Below, one piece after another: positions 18,876 through 29,833 of a stretch of 64,000 nt of DNA. Position 1 is the first letter of the stretch. Every line of letters begins with the position of its first letter. Source of the DNA: Staphylococcus sp. Marseille-Q5304. Lineage in GTDB: Bacteria; Bacillota; Bacilli; Staphylococcales; Staphylococcaceae. The position numbers and the translations under genes were made by a program. Where the stretch lies: positions 186,001 to 250,000 of the forward strand of contig NZ_CALSFP010000001.1 of the NCBI RefSeq assembly GCF_943737015.1, written 5' to 3'. A model generated the notes under the pieces. That model was not told the DNA's origin and searched no databases. It was given only the letters and a program-made list of their open reading frames with translations.

Positions 18876-19023
18876 ACAAAATTGGGTAGGCATAACAGTC
18901 GTCTTAGTTATATTGGTTATTTTCCTTTTGATTACTTTTGCGAAAGCCAATGAAGGATTGGATTCACACGAACAACACGACCTCGATAATTCTCGACATC
19001 AATATTTATCTAAAGGAGCTTGA
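18865..19023 (+). CDS. capE: Small capsule protein CapE/PgsE-like
   Basis: A 52-aa single-span membrane peptide: short basic N-terminus, a hydrophobic helix (about residues 9-26), then a hydrophilic acidic/His tail. Bacillus CapE is a similarly tiny (47 aa) component needed for polyglutamate synthesis. The ATG at 18865 lies 8 nt after GGAGG (18852-18856), inside the 3' end of capA (11-bp overlap). Identity rests on size, topology and operon position, as sequence similarity in such short proteins is weak. Confidence 0.75.
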   Translation: MKIKQNWVGITVVLVILVIFLLITFAKANEGLDSHEQHDLDNSRHQYLSKGA

Positions 19024-19025
19024 GT

Positions 19026-20636
19026 ATGAGTATTTATAATAGAAGGACGCTCATCGTAATATTTCTCCTTACAATAATAGTTTCGTTTATCTTTTTTCTA
19101 ATTACGAAAAAAGATAATTATAATAAAGATGAACTATATGAAAACAAAATCGCCGATCATGATCAAAATACGTCGAAAAAAAATTACGGTGTAGCTTCAA
19201 ACAACGCGATAGCCACAAAAGTTGGTGAGAAAATCTTAAGAGATGGCGGTAATGCTGTAGACGCATCAGTTGGTGTATCTTATGCTCTAGCCGTGACAGA
19301 ACCTCATTCCTCTGGTTTTGGTGGGGGAGGCGCAATGCTCTCTTATGATGGCAAGCCAAATTCAGAACCTAAGCAATGGCAATATAAAGATATTTCTTCT
19401 TATAATTACAAAAACAAAGACCAGACAGGTACGCCAGGGTTTGTGCGTGGTCTCCATGATGCACATAAAGAAGGCGGTAAAATGGATGAGAAGAAAATAC
19501 TGAATTATGTTATTCCACTTGCTGAAGATGGCTTCGAAGTAGACTCAGAATTAGAACGAAGCTTGAAGTTATATGGTTCGGATGTAGACAGAGATTCTCC
19601 TTTCTTTGATGGACATCAAACGAAAAGAGAAGGAGATGTAATCAAACAACCAGCCTTAGCAAAAACATTGAAAAAAATCAGAGACCATGGACCTGATTAT
19701 TTCTATAATCATATCGGTAAGAGTATTTCTAAACAAACTGATGGTAAGTTGATTAAGAAGGACTTTAAAAATTATAAAACTGTTAAAAAAGCGCCGATTA
19801 GTACAGATTATCTAAATACTAAAATTTATTCAGCATCAAACCCATTAGGTGGTGCATTAATGCTTCAAGGTATGAAGATTGATGAAGCAAAAGATAATGA
19901 ATCTGTACCAGGAAATCGTTTAGATTTCATTACGAGTGTTTTAAAATCAAGAGAATTAATGTACCGAAACAGAGATATTGTAAACGGTCAGGACAATAAT
20001 TCTAGCAAATATCTTTCGGAAGATTACTTACTTGATAAATTTAACGAAGTTAATGCGAATGTAAATGCGAATCCAAATCCAAACCAATTTAATGCAAACC
20101 CTGATCAAACGAGTACTACACACTTTGTTGTAGTAGATAAGAAAGGTCATATTACTAGTACAACAAATACGTTATCAAGCTTCTTTGGTTCAGGTAAATT
20201 TGTTAAAGAAGGATTCTATTTAAATAACTCATTATCAAACTTCTCAAATGATCCAATGAGTCCAAACTATAAAGGTAAACATAAACAACCTAGATCATTC
20301 ACGGCACCAAGTATTGTTGTTGGACCAGATTATTATTTAGGTATCGGTACACCAGGTGGTAACAAAATCCCTACTACAATCAACCAAGTACTTGTTGATT
20401 ACTTACGTGGTGACGGAACGCTTCAAGAATCAATCGATAAACCTCGTTTCTATAATGATGGTCATATTATTTATTACGAGAATGCTACAAGTAAGAAAGA
20501 TATCGATATATTCAAGAGTCTAGGATATCAAGCAGAACTTAAGCATAATGATGCCAACTTTGGTAGTGTTCAAGCAGCCTTATATAATCGTAAAGATAAA
20601 TCGGTTGAAATTGGACACGACGTTGGTAACAGATAA
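19026..20636 (+). CDS. capD: Gamma-glutamyltransferase CapD, capsule anchoring
   Basis: A 536-aa gamma-glutamyltranspeptidase-family protein. CapD cleaves itself into two subunits and transfers polyglutamate to peptidoglycan, or releases it. There is an N-terminal membrane anchor/signal segment (about residues 8-27). The conserved catalytic region S-T-T-H-F-V-V-V-D has the predicted nucleophile at Thr364 (cleavage before it), and G-I-G-T-P-G-G-N lies downstream. The ATG at 19026 follows AAAGGAG by 7 nt; the TTG at 19020 is too close. Last gene of the cap operon, ending at a strong bidirectional hairpin. Confidence 0.93.
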   Translation: MSIYNRRTLIVIFLLTIIVSFIFFLITKKDNYNKDELYENKIADHDQNTSKKNYGVASNNAIATKVGEKILRDGGNAVDASVGVSYALAVTEPHSSGFGGGGAMLSYDGKPNSEPKQWQYKDISSYNYKNKDQTGTPGFVRGLHDAHKEGGKMDEKKILNYVIPLAEDGFEVDSELERSLKLYGSDVDRDSPFFDGHQTKREGDVIKQPALAKTLKKIRDHGPDYFYNHIGKSISKQTDGKLIKKDFKNYKTVKKAPISTDYLNTKIYSASNPLGGALMLQGMKIDEAKDNESVPGNRLDFITSVLKSRELMYRNRDIVNGQDNNSSKYLSEDYLLDKFNEVNANVNANPNPNQFNANPDQTSTTHFVVVDKKGHITSTTNTLSSFFGSGKFVKEGFYLNNSLSNFSNDPMSPNYKGKHKQPRSFTAPSIVVGPDYYLGIGTPGGNKIPTTINQVLVDYLRGDGTLQESIDKPRFYNDGHIIYYENATSKKDIDIFKSLGYQAELKHNDANFGSVQAALYNRKDKSVEIGHDVGNR

Positions 20637-20678
20637 TATAACTGATTATCTTAATAAAGAGATGATGAGATAAGATAA

Positions 20679-20726
20679 AGCCCCTCAAAAAGATTTTAAA
20701 TAAATCTTTTTGAGGGGCTATTTTTA
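20679..20726. terminator. Bidirectional terminator, cap operon / aminotransferase
   Basis: An 18-bp perfect stem, AGCCCCTCAAAAAGATTT (20679-20696) with AAATCTTTTTGAGGGGCT (20702-20719), then ATTTTTATTT. It serves capD and the convergent aminotransferase. Confidence 0.9.
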
Positions 20727-20763
20727 TTTGTTGATACATATTTATTTTTAAAAAGAAACTACT

Positions 20764-22101
20764 TTACCAACCTTGTCCAGCTGTATCATAATCATTTAAT
20801 TCGTCATTCATGTAAGCCTCGATTGTTCTTTCTAGAACGTCTAAAGCGTAATCTAGTTGCTCATATGAGATGACAAGAGGTGGTTGGAAACGTAGTACAT
20901 TGCCTGCAACAGCAATAATTACAATACCTTCTTCGAAACAGCGATTACAAATTTTTAATGCTGCATCATTATTGCGTGATTTACTTTGTTTATCAGAAAC
21001 GATATCTATACCAATTGATAAACCTTTACCACGTACGTCGCCTACGATGTCGTATTTTTCTGTCCAGTTGTCCATACGTTGACGTACATAATCACCTTTG
21101 TCTGCACTTGCTTGTAATAAATTTTGATCTTCAATCATTGAAAGCGTAGCTAAAGCTGCTTCACAACTAACTGGATTGGCATTTGTCGTAAAGAGATGTG
21201 CAGGTGCTTCTAGGTAATCCATTATTTCAGCTCTTCCGATGATTGCTGACATCGGTAATCCACCGGCTAACGATTTACCAAATGTGATAATATCAGGTTC
21301 GATATTGTAATGTGTAACTGAACTCCATGTGCCAGTACGTCCTAGTCCTTGTTGTATGTCATCAACTGCTAATAGAATTCCATGTTCTTTACATAATGAT
21401 TGAAGTGCTTCAAAGTAACCTTCTACTGGTTCTAATAAACCACCATCACCTTGTATTGTTTCAATCATAATACATGCTACTTCCTCAGCTGGAACATATT
21501 TTTCAAACATTTCTTTTAATGGTGCGAGGTATTCATCCACTGTATTGGACGTCGGCGCGCCATATAACCCACGATAATTATCAGGGAAAGGAATATGATA
21601 GAAACCAGGTAACATCGGGCCGTATTTTTTACGCATATTTAAACTAATGGCAGACATTGATAAAGCACCATAAGTAGACCCGTGATACGCATTTACGAAA
21701 CTTATAATATAGGGTCTTCCTGTATATGCACGAGCGAGTTTAACGACACCATCGTTCGCATCTGATCCAGATAAACCAAAGAGCACACGTTTTTCATAGT
21801 CCCCTGGTGAAATTTCACAGAGCTTTTTACCTAGTTTCACGAGTGGTTCGTGATACATATACGCGGGTGTATAGTGAATAAATTGATCTACTTGATTTTT
21901 GATAGCTTCAGTGACAGGTTCTGGTGCGTGGCCAACATTTTGTGAACTAGCACTTGATAGTAAATCGATGTATTCCTTTCCATCGACATCAACTAATGTC
22001 GCACCATAGCCATGAGATATTGCTAATGGAAAGTAATTAATCCTTCCTGGATTAGCAAAATATTTACTATCTTCATTAATAATATCTGTTGATTTTGACA
22101 T
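20764..22101 (-). CDS. Class III PLP aminotransferase, isoleucine 2-epimerase-like
   Basis: A 445-aa fold-type I, class III PLP enzyme. Motifs: D-V-D-G-K-E-Y-I-D-L-L near residue 40, G-S-D-A-N-D (phosphate/PLP region), A-V-D-D-I-Q-Q-G-L-G-R-T-G (PLP-binding Asp), and the Schiff-base Lys in T-F-G-K-S-L-A-G-G. Automated calls would be 4-aminobutyrate aminotransferase, but from memory it follows the Lactobacillus isoleucine 2-epimerase more closely (S-A-S...N-V-G-H, A-P-A-H-L-F-T-T, C-terminal D-T-A-G-Q-G-W), so a branched-chain amino acid racemase/epimerase is a real alternative. The start has AAAGGGGA upstream. A CodY box lies about 165 bp upstream. Confidence 0.85.
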   Translation of the reverse strand: MSKSTDIINEDSKYFANPGRINYFPLAISHGYGATLVDVDGKEYIDLLSSASSQNVGHAPEPVTEAIKNQVDQFIHYTPAYMYHEPLVKLGKKLCEISPGDYEKRVLFGLSGSDANDGVVKLARAYTGRPYIISFVNAYHGSTYGALSMSAISLNMRKKYGPMLPGFYHIPFPDNYRGLYGAPTSNTVDEYLAPLKEMFEKYVPAEEVACIMIETIQGDGGLLEPVEGYFEALQSLCKEHGILLAVDDIQQGLGRTGTWSSVTHYNIEPDIITFGKSLAGGLPMSAIIGRAEIMDYLEAPAHLFTTNANPVSCEAALATLSMIEDQNLLQASADKGDYVRQRMDNWTEKYDIVGDVRGKGLSIGIDIVSDKQSKSRNNDAALKICNRCFEEGIVIIAVAGNVLRFQPPLVISYEQLDYALDVLERTIEAYMNDELNDYDTAGQGW

Positions 22102-22264
22102 AATTCATAGTCCCCTTTGTGTGTTGTAATACTTTATAAATGGTAGAAAGTCGAATAGAAAGTTTTAACAATTCTATTTGAGATCTACGCCGTAATCAAA
22201 GAAAATAGTAAGGTTTAAAATGGTTGATATATATGAATATACTAATAATTTTTTGACTTGTAAA

Positions 22265-22279
22265 TATTTTCAGAAAATT
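22265..22279 (-). promoter_or_regulatory. CodY box upstream of the aminotransferase/epimerase gene
   Basis: TATTTTCAGAAAATT matches 14 of 15 positions of the CodY consensus AATTTTCWGAAAATT. CodY senses branched-chain amino acids and GTP, so repression of this gene in rich medium is predicted. Confidence 0.6.
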
Positions 22280-22346
22280 GAATATAAAAATCTAAAAGAT
22301 TGTTCAACTTTTTTGTGATTAATTGTAACAAAGGGGACAATATAAT

Positions 22347-22430
22347 GTACTTTTGCTTATTTTAAGAGTTATGTAAAAATGGAAAACATACTATAAAATT
22401 CACGGTGTATGTTCAAATAAGCAAAAGTAC
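22347..22430 (-). terminator. Long inverted repeat downstream of AraC-type regulator
   Basis: Perfect 16-bp outer arms GTACTTTTGCTTATTT (22347-22362) and AAATAAGCAAAAGTAC (22415-22430) enclose inner arms AACATAC/GTATGTT. It lies 13 bp beyond the regulator's stop codon and probably ends its transcript, though the loop is large for an intrinsic terminator. Confidence 0.5.
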
Positions 22431-22442
22431 CACTTGAGTAAA

Positions 22443-24560
22443 TTATTCGTAATTGATCATTAAATAATGTATTGAAGCATCATCTAAGCTTAAATTAATC
22501 GCTTTGTGATGATTGTGTTTATTATAAGTTGCAAATGGATAATTCGAATGATTAATGTGATTTAACATTGTTGTGTTGATGGATGTTCTATATAAACTAG
22601 ACGAAATCAAACACTTAATATTACCATGCTGATTATTCAATAAACGAGAAAAGATTGGAAAATCTCTATTAATATGGTGGGCTATCTCTATTTTTAAATG
22701 GTTAGATTGAGTTTCTGTAGCACGATGATGATATAACAATATGTGAAATCGTTTGTCTTGTTGAAATATGATGCCGTTATTAATTAACGTGACATTCTGA
22801 TTCATAAATGGTTGTAACATGTTATAAACATGAACCATAGGCATCAAACTTTGGTTATGATCTATTACCATTAATTGATTCTCATCAATAGAATAGAGAG
22901 GGTAACCAAGTCCCGCTATGGGATAATCAAAATCTATCAGAAATTGTGTGAAATAAATATGGCTGGCACAAATTGTATGTTTAAAATACTTAATAAGTGC
23001 AGGGTGTGTAATGTTATTAAACACAAGTTTCTGAGTCATCGTCCTACCACATAATTCAATTAAATGCTTAAGTTGTTGTTTGATTTCAAATGCATGATGG
23101 TTGTTATGCTTTGACTTCAAACTGATATATGTCGATAACTGAATAAGGTCCATATTGATGTAGTAATAATCGACTTGTATCGAATGAATGTGTGAAATGA
23201 TATCAGTTAAGTTTTGTCGTTTTTCAATAAAATGATCAATAACGAGTGCCGTTTTCAACCCTTGATACGGCTGGAGAACCGAATGAATTAAATTATAATT
23301 TTCTGTCGTAATCAATTGGGATGGTTCGAATAACAAACAAAGTTGTCGGATAAGTGATTGTTCTTTGTCATGTGCTTTAATCAATTTCAAAATTTTATGC
23401 TCGAATAACTGAAAGCTATCGAGAGAATGAATGTTAAAAGTTAAATGATATTGCTTTTGAATCAACGTAACGATAGCATTGAAAAGTTTCTGACTATCTA
23501 GAACATTAAAATGCTCTACATTTGTATTCTTAATTAGAAAATTGATATTTGAGAAATGTTGTAAAATACGATTCTCTAGTTGTTGGTCAGCCACGACAAG
23601 TAAATCATAAAGGCTATTCAGGTGGATAATGACATAATGCCCATTGATATGGATGTTAGGTTTAAGTTTAGTTAAATCAATTTTGAGTACATCATCATTC
23701 GGTTTCGTAAGGGCTTGTGTTTGATTATAACTTTTTAAAAATACTACTAATTCTTTATCTAAAACTTTTAATTTGTAATTATATGTGTCGCTAGTCGCTC
23801 TATATTGATATTTATATTCTTTAGGAGGTATTTTTAAATAAAATTTAAAATGTTTCGTAAATATAGCCACGTTGTTGAAATTATATTTGACTGCAATATT
23901 ACTAATACTATATTGATTGTTAATTAAATCATAAATAGATAAAGAAATTCTTAATGAATTGATATACGATTTATAATTGATAGACATATGTTTAGAAAAT
24001 AGTATAGAAATGTACGACTGTGATATATAAAAAGCATCAGCTAAATCTTTAGTAGTCAGTGCTGTATCAATATGACTATTAATATAATCGACAATCTTGC
24101 GTAGTAATGGATGTTTAGTATAGTAAGCAGGTAAATATGTATTGTTTAATTGTACCTTAGCATAGTCGAGTAAATATTGAATAACTTCGTTGATATAGGC
24201 ATGTATATTCTTATTGTGACAATAAGCTTCAAATAAATCATGAGTGATAAGGCGTTTAAATGATGTGAAGTTTACGATTTGTTTAAAGTCGTAGTATATA
24301 TAATTTAAGTTTGATGCTTTTTCACACAACAACTGTAACGGGATAGCAAGTTCAATGAGCTGTTCTACCTTTTCGTATTGATAGAGATCTGTATTGTTTA
24401 TAATTAAACCTTCAGAAATAGTTAGCGACTTGCCGTTTAAATTTATATTACATGGCTTACCTAAAGGAATGAGTATGATGATTTTATTAATATTTCGCGT
24501 TAATAAGGATGTATAGTTGTTTCTTAAAGTTAGTGTAGTCGTATTAATCAATAATATCAC
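22443..24560 (-). CDS. Large AraC/XylS-family regulator (Rsp/Rbf-like architecture)
   Basis: A 705-aa regulator. The AraC double helix-turn-helix lies in the first half (about residues 152-255: L-T-T-K-D-L-A-D-A-F-Y-I-S-Q-S-Y-I-S...I-A-V-K-Y-N-F-N-N-V-A-I-F-T-K-H-F-K). It is followed by about 440 residues of uncharacterised sequence. Staphylococcal Rsp (about 700 aa) and Rbf (about 717 aa), which control surface proteins, agr and biofilm, share this rare layout, but I cannot say which, if either, is the orthologue. Base composition is very AT-rich. It stands alone on the minus strand, about 760 bp from the next gene. Confidence 0.82.
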   Translation of the reverse strand: MILLINTTTLTLRNNYTSLLTRNINKIIILIPLGKPCNINLNGKSLTISEGLIINNTDLYQYEKVEQLIELAIPLQLLCEKASNLNYIYYDFKQIVNFTSFKRLITHDLFEAYCHNKNIHAYINEVIQYLLDYAKVQLNNTYLPAYYTKHPLLRKIVDYINSHIDTALTTKDLADAFYISQSYISILFSKHMSINYKSYINSLRISLSIYDLINNQYSISNIAVKYNFNNVAIFTKHFKFYLKIPPKEYKYQYRATSDTYNYKLKVLDKELVVFLKSYNQTQALTKPNDDVLKIDLTKLKPNIHINGHYVIIHLNSLYDLLVVADQQLENRILQHFSNINFLIKNTNVEHFNVLDSQKLFNAIVTLIQKQYHLTFNIHSLDSFQLFEHKILKLIKAHDKEQSLIRQLCLLFEPSQLITTENYNLIHSVLQPYQGLKTALVIDHFIEKRQNLTDIISHIHSIQVDYYYINMDLIQLSTYISLKSKHNNHHAFEIKQQLKHLIELCGRTMTQKLVFNNITHPALIKYFKHTICASHIYFTQFLIDFDYPIAGLGYPLYSIDENQLMVIDHNQSLMPMVHVYNMLQPFMNQNVTLINNGIIFQQDKRFHILLYHHRATETQSNHLKIEIAHHINRDFPIFSRLLNNQHGNIKCLISSSLYRTSINTTMLNHINHSNYPFATYNKHNHHKAINLSLDDASIHYLMINYE

Positions 24561-25324
24561 CTTTGTTTAAATATAAAACGAGACCTTTTCGTTTAACGTT
24601 ATTTTACTATTCTGTCCTAAAATTAAAATGGTAAATAGGAAATATTATTAAATGGTAGGTCAAATGTCATAAATCATACATGTGACGTTGCAGAAATTAA
24701 AGTTTTGTAAGCAGTTATTTATAAAAACAGGTGGTGGGATAAAAATTTAGGAGAAAAAAGTAGTTATTAGGCGGTAGATTGATCAAAATATATCAATTGA
24801 GTGTGGAATTAGGCAAGTAAAAAATACTTCTATATAGAAGAAGATCTAAAGTCACTAAAAGTAGCAACTTTAGATCTCTTTTTCAAATAGAGCGAGACAG
24901 CGGATTAAACAGTAATTTGGAAGAGAAATCGTACCAATTATTTAACCTGAGATGTCTATACTTTATTTGTGAGAAGGAAATTTTATATCATTGGGGTAAA
25001 TGGGAATATAAAGCTTGGTTTGGGAATGTATTAAACGATGATGACTTTAAAGCTTGAACTGATATAAAAATAGTTTCCGTCTCTTATTTATATTATATAA
25101 CTTTAATTGTAAAACCACAATATAAATTTAGAATTAAAAAAATAGGAGATGAAATGTTGGTTTTATATAATTTCTCTTCAAAACGAAACACATTTTTATA
25201 TACAAGGGTCCCTACGTGAATATGTAAAGGTGTAAGATATTTATTATATTTTAATATTTCTGTTTAAAAATTATTCAAAAGTGTAAAATAAGAATAACTT
25301 TATTATAGAAAGAGAGGGGTAAAA
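24561..25324. other. Gene-poor interval with an orphan terminator and a decayed open frame
   Basis: 764 bp without a convincing gene. A clear terminator sits at 24841-24883 with no gene upstream on that strand. A + frame open from about 24881 to the TGA at 25055-25057 (ending W-G-K-W-E-Y-K-A-W-F-G-N-V) has no plausible start and may be a relic. The segment near 24732-24780 resembles the common degenerate staphylococcal intergenic repeat. Confidence 0.5.
24841..24883 (+). terminator. Orphan rho-independent terminator
   Basis: AAGATCTAAAGT and ACTTTAGATCT arms with a 14-nt loop and a CTTTTTC tail. No gene precedes it on the + strand for several kb, so it may be left from a lost gene. Confidence 0.65.
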
Positions 25325-25999
25325 ATGTATAAGGCGATTATTTTTGATGTGTATGGAACTGTTTTTGATTTAGATTCTTTAAAAAATGAAATGATTGAAT
25401 TTGACGAATCCTTAGCAAATCAAATTTCACGTGATTGGCGAGAAACACAAATCAATCATATGTTTATTAGACAAATAATGCACCGATATATACCCTTTGA
25501 TGAATTAACTAAAAACGCTTTGCGTTATACATTAAATGTACATAATATTCAGTACAATAGAGAAGATATTAATCGTTTGTTTGATGCATTTCTAAAATTA
25601 TCTTACTATAAAGAAATTCCGAGAGCACTTTCTGATATTAAAGCATTAGGTGTTGATATAGGGGTCCTTTCGAATGGAAATGATAGTATGCTCATGCCTT
25701 TAATTGATAACTCAGAGATTGCAGAATTCTTCGACACGGTGATTAGTGTTAATGAAGTGAAACAATACAAACCTAGTGAGGCAAGCTACGCACTCATATT
25801 AGATTATTAAAATGTTCGTAGAGAAGATGTCCTATTCGTTTCTTCTAATACTTGGGATGTGACAGGAGCCAATAACTTTGGCTTTGATACAGTATGGGTT
25901 AACCGTAATGATACGTTATTTGATCAAAATGGAGACGATCCAACAATTACAGTGAATCACTTGAATGAATTAGTAAAATGGTTGGAACTGAACAATTAG
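25325..25999 (+). pseudogene. Haloacid dehalogenase type II, interrupted by an in-frame stop
   Basis: An L-2-haloacid dehalogenase-type HAD hydrolase of 224 codons split by TAA at 25808-25810 (codon 162). Before the stop: motif I F-D-V-Y-G-T, motif II V-L-S-N-G-N and motif III Lys in K-Q-Y-K-P-S. After it, in the same frame: R-E-D-V-L-F-V-S-S-N-T-W-D-V-T-G-A-N-N-F-G-F-D-T-V-W-V-N-R, the motif IV region. One base change (probably TTA Leu to TAA) explains it. The start is well supported by GAGAGGGG. The truncated 161-aa form lacks motif IV and should be inactive. Confidence 0.88.
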
Positions 26000-26135
26000 G
26001 GTAAGACAACTTATAGAACCCAAATGTGGTTCAGTGTTAATACAAATAGAATATAAACAAAGTTGTTTATATTCTATAAATTTTTGTATTTTCAACTAAA
26101 AAATGTTAACTTTTATTTATAATTTAATAACAATT

Positions 26136-26222
26136 GCTAGGGGTGCTTGTTAAGAGCTGAAAGAGATTATATATCTCAACCCTTTGAACCTGATCTAGTT
26201 AATACTAGCGTAGGGAAGCCGG
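26136..26222 (+). ncRNA. TPP (THI-box) riboswitch
   Basis: The aptamer shows the conserved elements in order: GGGGTGC (26140-26146), GCTGAAA (26156-26162), AACCCTTTGAACCTGATC (26178-26195) and the downstream TACTAGCGTAGGGAAG. It binds thiamine pyrophosphate and precedes thiC, so high TPP would shut thiC off. Confidence 0.95.
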
Positions 26223-26335
26223 TCACAATGTCTTGATACATTTGTTAAATAGATTTTTAAGGGATACTATATTCCAATCGTCTTTTACATATGTATATTT
26301 ATGTAGATTAAGGTCATTGTGTATCAAAATCAGGT

Positions 26336-28115
<1,780 letters not shown>

Positions 28116-28154
28116 ATTTGTCTGTCTAAAATGAATATAGATAATAAATATTGA

Positions 28155-28197
28155 GGCAAACCCTACGCGATTTAAAGTGTAGGGTTTGTCTTTTTAT
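28155..28197 (+). terminator. Terminator after thiC
   Basis: GCAAACCCTAC and GTAGGGTTTGTC arms with a TTTTTATTT tail. Confidence 0.85.
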
Positions 28198-28312
28198 TTA
28201 TTAAATGCTAGATACAATGAGATGGACAAATCTTTAGCAAAAGCATAAAAATATGTCATCATAGTTAGAGATTTTACTGTTCTATAGTACGGTGAAATAA
28301 GTCCGATTGTTA

Positions 28313-28341
28313 TGATGTTTCATATTCAATTGTGCTATACT
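28313..28341 (+). promoter_or_regulatory. Probable extended -10 promoter of srtA
   Basis: TGCTATACT (28333-28341) is an extended -10 box; a weak TGATGT -35 lies 17 bp upstream. The sortase start is 40 bp downstream. Confidence 0.45.
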
Positions 28342-28381
28342 GAAAGTAAATTTCTATAATGGGAACAAGGAGTTATATTAA

Positions 28382-28975
28382 ATGAAAAAATGGGGAAATC
28401 GACTCATAACAATACTCGGTATCGTACTTATTCTCGCTGCAATTTACCTATTTGCCAAACCACACATTGATGAATATTTTGCACAAAAAGAGAACGACAA
28501 GCAGGTTCAAAAATATGATAAACAACAACAATCTAAAGCTAAGGCAGAAATACCTAAAGATAAATCAAAAATGGCGGGTTATATTTCAGTGCCAGATGCT
28601 CATATTAAAGAAGCAGTCTATCCAGGTCCAGCCACACCGAAACAATTAAATAGAGGCGTGAGCTTTGCTGAAGCAAATGAGTCATTAAATGATCAAAATA
28701 TTGCGATTGCGGGACACACATATGAAGGTTCTTCGACTTATCAATTTTCAAACTTACACAAAGCAAAAAAAGGAAGTAAAGTTACATTTAAAACTGGAAA
28801 AGAAAAGCGTAAATATAAAATCACTAAAATTAAAGATGTAAATCCTAATGATGTCAAAGTTTTAGATGAGCAGAAATCGAAAAAACAACAACTCACTTTA
28901 ATTACTTGTGATGACTATAATGCTAAAACGGATACGTGGGAAAAACGTAAGATTTTCGTGGCACAAGCTGTCTAG
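28382..28975 (+). CDS. srtA: Sortase A (class A transpeptidase)
   Basis: A 197-aa housekeeping sortase that cleaves LPXTG proteins between Thr and Gly and links them to lipid II. It has an N-terminal membrane anchor (about residues 7-26), then the sortase beta-barrel with the catalytic triad His112 (A-G-H-T-Y), Cys176 (T-L-I-T-C-D) and Arg189 (W-E-K-R-K). AAGGAG lies 9 nt before the ATG. Length is close to S. aureus SrtA (206 aa). Monocistronic. Confidence 0.96.
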   Translation: MKKWGNRLITILGIVLILAAIYLFAKPHIDEYFAQKENDKQVQKYDKQQQSKAKAEIPKDKSKMAGYISVPDAHIKEAVYPGPATPKQLNRGVSFAEANESLNDQNIAIAGHTYEGSSTYQFSNLHKAKKGSKVTFKTGKEKRKYKITKIKDVNPNDVKVLDEQKSKKQQLTLITCDDYNAKTDTWEKRKIFVAQAV

Positions 28976-29071
28976 TTTTTAGAAATTTCAAAACATATTA
29001 CTTTAATCGGAATAAAATAATCGCTTATACTATAAATTATAACGCAATTTATTTGAAAGGAAGGCATGAAC

Positions 29072-29731
29072 ATGACACAAATGCAACAAAAAATAATCGA
29101 AGCATTTAATTATAGACATGCGACAAAACGTTTTGATGCAAATAAGGAAATAGAGCAGTCTGATTTTAAAACTATTCTTGAAGCTGGGCGACTATCACCA
29201 AGTTCACTCGGGTTAGAACCATGGAAATTTATCGTTATCCAAAATAAAGAACTAAGAGAGAAGTTAAAACCTATTAGTATGGGGGCGCAAGGACAATTAG
29301 AAACTGCAAGTCATTTTGTGCTCATTCTAGCGCGTAAAAATGTAACGTTTAAATCACCGTACGTACAACATTTATTAAAAAATGTGAAAAAGTATGATGA
29401 AAGTACTTTCCCTGCTGTAGAAGAGAAATTTGATAATTTCCAAACAGGTTTTCACATCAATGATAATGCACGCACTTTATTTGATTGGGCGAGCAAACAA
29501 ACATATATCGCTTTAGGTAATATGATGACATCTGCAGCATTACTTGGTATCGATTCTTGCCCTATGGAAGGGTTTGACTTAGATCGTGTAACCCAATTAT
29601 TAGAAGATGAAGGCATTATTGATTCTGAACAATTTGCACCTTCAGTGATGGTTGCATTTGGTTATAGAGAAACTGAACCCAAAGACAAAGTAAGACAATC
29701 AACTGAAGATGTTATTGAGTGGATTGAGTAA
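29072..29731 (+). CDS. Nitroreductase-family NAD(P)H oxidoreductase
   Basis: A 219-aa flavin-dependent nitroreductase-fold protein. Motifs: R-H-A-T-K-R-F-D near the N-terminus (FMN phosphate site), [14 protein letters not shown], and C-terminal D-S-C-P-M-E-G-F. Such enzymes reduce nitro compounds or quinones; the physiological substrate is unknown. Start is ambiguous between ATG at 29066 and 29072; I favour 29072 because the AGGAAGG site ends at 29064. Confidence 0.88.
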   Translation: MTQMQQKIIEAFNYRHATKRFDANKEIEQSDFKTILEAGRLSPSSLGLEPWKFIVIQNKELREKLKPISMGAQGQLETASHFVLILARKNVTFKSPYVQHLLKNVKKYDESTFPAVEEKFDNFQTGFHINDNARTLFDWASKQTYIALGNMMTSAALLGIDSCPMEGFDLDRVTQLLEDEGIIDSEQFAPSVMVAFGYRETEPKDKVRQSTEDVIEWIE

Positions 29732-29833
29732 TTATATACACGTGTTCATTATAAATAAGTTATTATTATATGTATTTTCCCAACTTTGTTATAATTATGT
29801 TTAAGAACAAAATTTATGGAGGTTAAAAAGATC

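Larger units (their letters stand above)
22102..22442. other. Intergenic region, aminotransferase upstream / AraC downstream
   Basis: 341 bp, strongly AT-rich. It contains the CodY box (22265-22279) and an 84-bp long inverted repeat (22347-22430). No ORF. Confidence 0.6.

Noticed and set aside
15388..22101. Capsule region as a recently acquired genomic island
   Set aside because: Base composition and codon use look like the neighbours, and no integrase, att repeat or IS flanks it directly.
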